Shown one piece after another: positions 14,401 through 17,859 of a stretch of 17,859 nucleotides of DNA; the stretch's first letter is position 1, and each line of letters begins with the position of its first letter. The position numbers and the translations under genes are program-made. The stretch covers positions 1-17,859 of the forward strand of contig CAAECP010000119.1 of the NCBI GenBank assembly GCA_900754385.1, read 5' to 3'. The notes under the pieces were generated by a model. The model ran no database searches. It saw only the letters and a program-made list of their open reading frames with translations, and was not told where the DNA came from. The DNA is from an uncultured Collinsella sp. (GTDB lineage Bacteria; Actinomycetota; Coriobacteriia; Coriobacteriales; Coriobacteriaceae).

Positions 14401-14612
14401 TCCATGTCGATTGTGGCGCGCTCGAGATGCCCTATGCCAAGACCGATGCCTATGCCGCGCTCGAGGCGAGCCGCCGAGCCCTTACCATCGCCGGCGTGGA
14501 CGGCACGCGTCTGGCTTGTGCTCGTACCGAGGACGACCTGCCCCACAATGTCAACCCGACGAACATTGCTACGGTATCCGAGGTCGTGACCGAGGTTATC
14601 CGCCGTTCGTAG
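11493..14612 (+). CDS. Large membrane protein with split, degenerate M28-peptidase-like domain and long acidic insert
   Basis: The product has 1039 residues and no confident name beyond 'M28-like'. Residues 1-50 resemble the M28 N-terminal helix (DIAQIFRNHGFDPEVQEF). Four hydrophobic segments follow at about 55-74, 77-95, 159-178 and 184-205. The strand VVVVAHYDS puts H138 and D140 at the first zinc site. SGAVCNKSSVAAML (218-231) aligns with the usual GADDN-SGVAALL, but the bridging Asp is V221. The second half (about 894-1039) has FVATGASDCDGAG, where the catalytic Glu pair is S907-D908, then NLESVGAG with E934 for Asp, and a final H1018. Residues 238-893 are an acidic Ala/Glu/Asp/Pro/Ser insert with a helical stretch and a basic patch (814-829). 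No signal peptide is seen. GGAG supports ATG 11493. The fold assignment is an inference; loss of peptidase activity is likely. Confidence 0.8.
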   Translation: MANTQNYINHLLQNAGITPACSEEERLAAEDIAQIFRNHGFDPEVQEFNAPAPSRLAFAVTGILAFAGALLMGIGGGIGLVGTLLAIVGAVLYVLERTGRPVVSRLGKTGVSQNVIAYHKASGPLASPRNRPVVVVAHYDSPRAELLAREPYASYRALIAKLLPVATVAPAAVAILRILPLPGALKVLLWIVAILASLVALANAANIISNRHILPYTSGAVCNKSSVAAMLGVMDNVAPFQGENEFPDDVPFDTYFGEQKRRAEEMARAAAEYAAAQQQNDYGNTIEYEEPTYAEDEFGQPIAPDAQTEPEQGEAFDEQIEGFEGASADETLIGAIVPEDQNQDVQAEEFNDEVPIAEPAEEPAAAEPKLYRNAAGNIRFGSDAIRALGMLPESCTLDYEEGEEPTFEPEPAPVVTVDDESAAVTAAVAEPEAVSAIDPAAGLDILAPAAPAQDVADESDDDYVEQPRRVSYESDTDFSAEIPAATPRADIASAFSSIGASASNFFKGALAKGKKFVDDFEEKRAAAREAAEQEAIAQQQAAAAAREHAAQEFEQNEAMQSAPVDAAEATTSFEAQQHVDSTMSFDAAQFDSTTTFEKQGTAIAEPLPVSDGQGDAADDDEPIDAAEIQDAAEDESVEANSDEEQYVAADQGDSTEVEQEEVPAVSETPETDESRPYSTQIFTMPTPSGSGATVANVAPTQDETVDSLMAQISSQVSPRPQMNVPDPASAPSPAPSSAPLASVPDPSLPSMKQANVASRTSLFDLPDPSAQVNDPFATAQGPEPTSAPVAPPMPVASGVQPIETISAPAPAAPKSRKRGLGGLFGRKKKNEQDSMSDWLGVEDDYDAKKSGRGIGSWDNFEDDNDGWKGGATSSDGASSEDMLSAVASMGDDELLGHDIWFVATGASDCDGAGMKAFLASHRDKLRGVFFINLESVGAGRLSVVTVEGEQQLLKGDRRIMNLVSKVCKSFHVDCGALEMPYAKTDAYAALEASRRALTIAGVDGTRLACARTEDDLPHNVNPTNIATVSEVVTEVIRRS
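12204..14171 (+). other. Acidic low-complexity insert within the M28-like protein
   Basis: These bases encode residues 238-893. The stretch is rich in Glu, Asp, Ala, Pro and Ser, and I see no globular domain, so it is probably largely disordered. It includes a probable coiled coil (FVDDFEEKRAAAREAAEQEA followed by Gln/Ala runs), Thr-Phe repeats, a Pro/Ser-rich stretch, a lysine/arginine patch and Trp-containing segments (SDWLGVEDDYD, GSWDNFEDDNDGW). Confidence 0.7.
13200..13289 (+). repeat. Three short Thr/Ser-Phe-acid repeats in the acidic insert
   Basis: Residues 570-599 contain TTSFEAQQ, TMSFDAAQ and TTTFEKQ, with the Phe residues at 573, 585 and 596 (spacing 12 and 11). The pattern is a hydroxyl residue pair, Phe, then an acidic residue. 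It could be a phosphorylation or peptide-docking motif; this is inference. Confidence 0.5.
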
Positions 14613-14633
14613 ACGGAGCTCTAAGGAGTCAAC

Positions 14634-14852
14634 GTGTTTTCGTATATTAAGCGCCATTGGCCTGTCTACGTGATTTTGACCTTGATTGCCATTGCGTTAG
14701 GATTTGGGGCTGCCTACATCGTGGGCGCAAAGGGCTCGACCCCCGCCTCCGCAATCAGCGAAGAGGTGGAGCAAGAACAGAGTACGGGTGCCGATGGGAT
14801 TCCTGAGTCCGAGCAGGCAATCGTTGATGGTGGATCTTCGTCTGCAGAGTAG
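14634..14852 (+). CDS. Small single-pass membrane protein, acidic tail (unknown function)
   Basis: The gene encodes 72 residues. GTG 14634 has AAGGAG five bases upstream and lies 21 bp after the M28-like gene, so it is probably in the same operon. A short basic start (MFSYIKRHWP) precedes one hydrophobic segment at 11-30. It is followed by a hydrophilic, acidic and Ser/Gly-rich tail (EEVEQEQSTGADGIPESEQ). The positive-inside pattern suggests the tail faces outward. I do not recognise a family. Its place next to a multi-pass protein suggests an accessory subunit, but this is only context. Confidence 0.75.
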   Translation: MFSYIKRHWPVYVILTLIAIALGFGAAYIVGAKGSTPASAISEEVEQEQSTGADGIPESEQAIVDGGSSSAE

Positions 14853-14873
14853 ATACGGCGATTTACATGATTG

Positions 14874-14911
14874 AAAGCGGGCGAGCCAGGGGACTGTCTC
14901 GCCCGCTTTTT
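14874..14911. terminator. Terminator between convergent genes
   Basis: A 12-bp perfect stem, AAAGCGGGCGAG (14874-14885) with CTCGCCCGCTTT (14898-14909), is followed by TTTTT in the plus direction. On the minus strand it is followed by TTTCAAT, so it can probably stop both the small membrane protein operon and the surface protein gene. Confidence 0.9.
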
Positions 14912-14918
14912 CATCGCG

Positions 14919-17859
14919 CTAGCGCTTCTTTGGGATCGACCTAAGGCGAGCGAACCATAGGGCTGCGGCACCCGAGGTCAGGAGCGCGGTGATGCAAGCG
15001 GCGATGGGAGCTGATCCTGTTGCCGGTAGGTCCTGCGGTAGGGTACAGCGTTGAATGACGCTGTCCTCGTCATGTGACTCAAGTTTATCGCCGCCACCGT
15101 TGCGGCAAAGATCGACGCGCGCGCTGTTGGTGAGTGCGGTTTGGGGCGTATAAGCCGATGTTGCCTGCATGTGTACGACTGCGCCCCGAGCGTCTGTGCC
15201 AAGGATTGCTTTGGCATCGTCAAGGTCGTCGTGCTCATCTTTGAGATCATCGCGGGTCCAAGAATCCGCATCGCTTCGAGTCGTAAAGTCGGCGGCTACC
15301 GCACCGTATTCAATTCGAATGCCCGTTACGACGGTATTGGACGCAAGGTCGAGTTCTTTCGCCTCGAGTGTGGTGGATTCCGTGGTCGAGACATCCGCCT
15401 TCCAGAGGTGCCAGCCGTCGTAATCGACGAGGCGGCAATCCTCACCCAGACTCTCCCTTACTTCGTCGGACTCAAGCCAAGGATTTTCGTGCCCATCGTC
15501 AAGTGTCGCGTTTGCCGGCTCATCGACGTCTGTCGAGTCCAACGGCGTCGTGCGATACCACACGTTGCACAGACCATTGAGGTCGCCGATGGCGACGGGG
15601 GTTTCGATTGAGACGAATCTCGCCGTATCGTCCTCGGCACACTCAAGATCATCGGTAATTGTGAACTCATCAACCCAGGTAGTTGAATCGTTTCGAGCGT
15701 CGATGGTATAGGAGAAAAGCCCATCCGTATTGGTTTGCATCGCGGCACGGTTTTTACCATCGCCGTTAGCCAACAGGCCCTTTTCGATAGGTTGGACAAG
15801 TTCCTGACGCTTGTCGACCTGCCCCTTGATCTCGATGGGCGCATCCTTCATCGCGACGGATTGGACTTCTCCCGTATCCTTTATTTCAAACGTTATCTCC
15901 TCGGCAAGGTCATAGGTCCGCGGAGACATCATTTCGCGCAACGAGTAGGTGCCGGGTGCAAGATGTTCGACGCGGTGTGGCTTGTCGGATGAGGTCCAGG
16001 AGTCTATTTCGGTTTTATCGGGACCATATAAGGTGAGCCGTGCGCCTTCTACTTCCTGCTCACCGCTTGCATCGACCTTGGAGATATCAACCTTGGTGTA
16101 ATCGTCGGATACGTTAAGCCGTGCTTCTACAACGGGTGTTTTCTGGTCGGCATAAGTAAGGTCGACAATATGGGTTGTCTGATCGAGCAAGAAGCCTGCC
16201 GGCGCTTGAGTCTCGACAACCTCGTAGCGTGCGGTGCCAGATCCCAGTGGGAGGTTGTCCGCGCGTGCTTCTCCAGTTTCATCCGTCGTGACGGTAGCGA
16301 CAGTCTCACCGTCGAGCGCGGCAATACTACCGTCGGGGCGCACGATATCACCCGAGGCACGGATCTCAAAGATGGCGCCCGCGAGGCTGCTGCCGTCTAC
16401 GGCATCGGTTTTAACGATCCTGATATTTCCGGTCGCGGCGCGGTCATAATACGAGGCGATTGCAACGGGCGTTAGGTTCATGTCGGCGGGTATGTTTACC
16501 TCGATTTCTTCGCTGACAAGATAGGGCTCTTTGGCCGAGGTTTCGCGTACATAATAGGTGCCCGGCACGAGCGATTCTGGCAGTGTGACGGTCCCGGTCG
16601 CGTCAGTCGTAAAGGTGTCCATTACGTTATGTGCTGGATACCAGCAAGTTTGTGAGACAGGTTCGTGATTGCTGTCGAGGAGTTGGAAGGTGAATCCGGC
16701 TAGGGGAACAGAAGCGCCTGTTTGGGCATCGCGTTTTACAATCTGGAGATGCGTCGACAGAGCGTGGTTGTCCACGATATATTGAAGCTCGGCGCCGTCG
16801 GAAATCTGATTTGCCCCGACGGTCCATTCCCCTGCACGTTTAAAACCCTCGGGGACGGTTTCCGGAACCTCACGAACCGTGTAGCCGGCACGGTCGTATG
16901 GGACGGCTCCGTGGACACCGGCGGGTCGCTTGCCTGTGCCGAACCATGCTTCGGGCTGATCTTTGGTGGAGGCAAAGCCGTAGATGTTTGTGGTCAGTGT
17001 GCCAACAACCTGCTGAGAGCTGTTGCTGACAACCTCAAAGACAACACCACCCGCCGGCTGCTCCAGGCCGGATTGGTCGCTATTGCCGTAATCCTTGAAT
17101 TTGGAAATCTCAAGGTTAAACGCAATGGGGATATCGGAAACGCGAGATTCGATCTCGACCACGCCTGAATCGCCGAGCTGGTCGGCTCCAACGGTATAGG
17201 TCCAGCTGTCGTTGGATGGCAGGTAGCCCTCGGGGGCTTTTGATTCGTAGATGGTAAAGGTTCCTAAGGGGACATCGGCGAGGGTGGCCCGACCGCTTTC
17301 GTCGGTCGTGAGGATTTGTGCCCATCCAGGGGTTGATTGCGACACACACGTGAACTCTGCTCCTGCGAGTGAAGATCCCACCTGGGGGCCGGCATTCGTC
17401 GCGGCATCGAGTTTTACGATACGCAGGTTGATGGTGCCGGGCTGTTCATCAATGGCGACCCGCCCGCCGTCATTCCCCGTGGTAAAGGCAATACGATCGT
17501 GGCGGGGGACATAGCCGGCCGGCGCCTTCGTTTCAACTAGGTAGTATGCCGTGTTGGGCAGAAGTGTTGCTTGCGCTCGACCGTTGCTGTCCATCTTGAT
17601 GGTGCCGACACGCGCGCCGCTGGCGCTCTCAAAAATATCGAATGTTGCCCCGGTAAACTGATAGGTATTGTTTCCGCTGGTAATAACGGTGTTAGCAGAC
17701 TGCTTTTGGAAGGAAACAGAGACCGCCGGCAGTACATAGAGCATGTCTTGACGTTTGCTGCCGCCCGATACGGTTCCTAGATAGCGCCGCGCGCGGTGCG
17801 GAGCGGCTTTGATGCTTCCTGATTTTGCGCTGTCGTGGAGCCACCGCGCAGCCGCCACG
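14919..17859 (-). CDS. LPATG-anchored Cna-B/SpaA-type surface protein (C-terminal part, start outside window)
   Basis: The frame is open to the right edge, and the GTG at 17858 is not a credible start, so 979 C-terminal residues are visible. Six consecutive Cna-B/SpaA-like domains occupy about residues 45-678. They show the isopeptide lysine positions (IVKLDA 147-152, ISKFKD, IVKRDA, IVKTDA, ISKVDA) and E-box motifs (YYLVETKAPAGY, FTIYESKAPEGY, YYVRETSAKEPY, YEVVETQAPAGF, YSLREMMSPRTY). A distinct ~255-residue domain (about 680-936) follows, opening with VDKRQELVQP. The cell-wall sorting signal is LPATG (944-948), a hydrophobic segment, and RLRSIPKKR. Sortase would link it to peptidoglycan. 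Members of this class are pilin subunits or adhesins whose isopeptide bonds give stability. The specific ligand is unknown. Confidence 0.93.
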   Translation of the reverse strand, partial: VAAARWLHDSAKSGSIKAAPHRARRYLGTVSGGSKRQDMLYVLPAVSVSFQKQSANTVITSGNNTYQFTGATFDIFESASGARVGTIKMDSNGRAQATLLPNTAYYLVETKAPAGYVPRHDRIAFTTGNDGGRVAIDEQPGTINLRIVKLDAATNAGPQVGSSLAGAEFTCVSQSTPGWAQILTTDESGRATLADVPLGTFTIYESKAPEGYLPSNDSWTYTVGADQLGDSGVVEIESRVSDIPIAFNLEISKFKDYGNSDQSGLEQPAGGVVFEVVSNSSQQVVGTLTTNIYGFASTKDQPEAWFGTGKRPAGVHGAVPYDRAGYTVREVPETVPEGFKRAGEWTVGANQISDGAELQYIVDNHALSTHLQIVKRDAQTGASVPLAGFTFQLLDSNHEPVSQTCWYPAHNVMDTFTTDATGTVTLPESLVPGTYYVRETSAKEPYLVSEEIEVNIPADMNLTPVAIASYYDRAATGNIRIVKTDAVDGSSLAGAIFEIRASGDIVRPDGSIAALDGETVATVTTDETGEARADNLPLGSGTARYEVVETQAPAGFLLDQTTHIVDLTYADQKTPVVEARLNVSDDYTKVDISKVDASGEQEVEGARLTLYGPDKTEIDSWTSSDKPHRVEHLAPGTYSLREMMSPRTYDLAEEITFEIKDTGEVQSVAMKDAPIEIKGQVDKRQELVQPIEKGLLANGDGKNRAAMQTNTDGLFSYTIDARNDSTTWVDEFTITDDLECAEDDTARFVSIETPVAIGDLNGLCNVWYRTTPLDSTDVDEPANATLDDGHENPWLESDEVRESLGEDCRLVDYDGWHLWKADVSTTESTTLEAKELDLASNTVVTGIRIEYGAVAADFTTRSDADSWTRDDLKDEHDDLDDAKAILGTDARGAVVHMQATSAYTPQTALTNSARVDLCRNGGGDKLESHDEDSVIQRCTLPQDLPATGSAPIAACITALLTSGAAALWFARLRSIPKKR
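14922..15029 (-). other. Cell-wall sorting signal LPATG
   Basis: Residues 944-979 are LPATG, a hydrophobic stretch of about 22 residues, and a basic tail with RLRSIPKKR. This is the standard tripartite sortase signal. No sortase gene is in the window. Confidence 0.92.
15825..17726 (-). repeat. Six divergent Cna-B/SpaA-type domains
   Basis: The tandem protein domains of roughly 90-120 residues lie at about 45-139, 143-247, 248-366, 370-470, 478-580 and 588-678 of the visible protein. They are recognisable by a starting Lys strand and an E-box near the end. They are too divergent to be recent duplications at the DNA level. Confidence 0.8.

Noticed and set aside
11442..14657. A 1071-codon open frame on the minus strand covering the whole M28-like gene
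   Set aside because: Its product is a Gly/Arg/Leu-rich string without domain features, as expected opposite a GC-rich gene with strong codon bias. The plus-strand frame has recognisable motifs, membrane segments and a ribosome site.

Overview
The window looks like an origin-proximal stretch of a Gram-positive, moderately high-GC actinobacterial chromosome, most probably a gut Coriobacteriia member of the Collinsella type. This is an inference from four things. The gene order is yidC-jag-rsmG-parA-parB with no mnmE/mnmG between jag and rsmG. Canonical parS sites precede parA. There is a tandem pair of WYL regulators of the PafB/PafC kind. A large LPATG-anchored Cna-B/SpaA surface protein of a type I associate with Collinsella, Olsenella and Eggerthella relatives closes the window. 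No tRNA, rRNA, insertion sequence, CRISPR array or intergenic gap above 300 bases was seen.

Layout. Positions 1-1271 hold the C-terminal part of the YidC insertase and the RNA-binding protein Jag, ending in a strong terminator (1290-1322). Positions 1368-4182 form a visibly AT-richer block: rsmG, a cluster of three identical parS sites spaced exactly 39 bp apart, parA, parB and a small membrane protein, with the last three overlapping like a translationally coupled operon, and then a terminator. On the minus strand rlmN (4380-5432) ends in its own hairpin; a degenerate parS-like palindrome lies between its stop codon and that hairpin. Positions 5518-9371 hold ddl (D-Ala-D-Ala ligase) overlapping a DnaQ-like exonuclease/DinG-type helicase fusion. 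Two overlapping minus-strand WYL regulators (9368-11294) converge on dinG with overlapping stop codons. Divergent from them, 11493-14612 encodes a 1039-residue membrane protein followed by a 72-residue single-pass protein and a terminator. The rest (14919 to the right edge, minus strand) is the C-terminal 979 residues of a sortase-anchored adhesin or pilin-like protein.

How the genes work together. The left half is the conserved origin-side housekeeping block: membrane protein insertion, rRNA modification and chromosome segregation. The ParB-parS set is complete here (sites, ParA ATPase, ParB CTPase). The middle combines translation fidelity (RlmN), cell-wall precursor synthesis (Ddl) and DNA repair (DinG-like), next to a regulator pair whose family controls DNA-damage responses in mycobacteria.

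The most unusual object is the 1039-residue membrane protein. Its ends resemble an M28 zinc-peptidase fold, but that fold is interrupted by a transmembrane hairpin and by an acidic low-complexity insert of about 650 residues, and most of the expected metal and catalytic residues appear to be replaced. It may be a membrane-bound pseudopeptidase scaffold. A second oddity is a perfect 12-bp palindrome (13-bp identical word) that occurs in two separate intergenic positions of the origin-side block.
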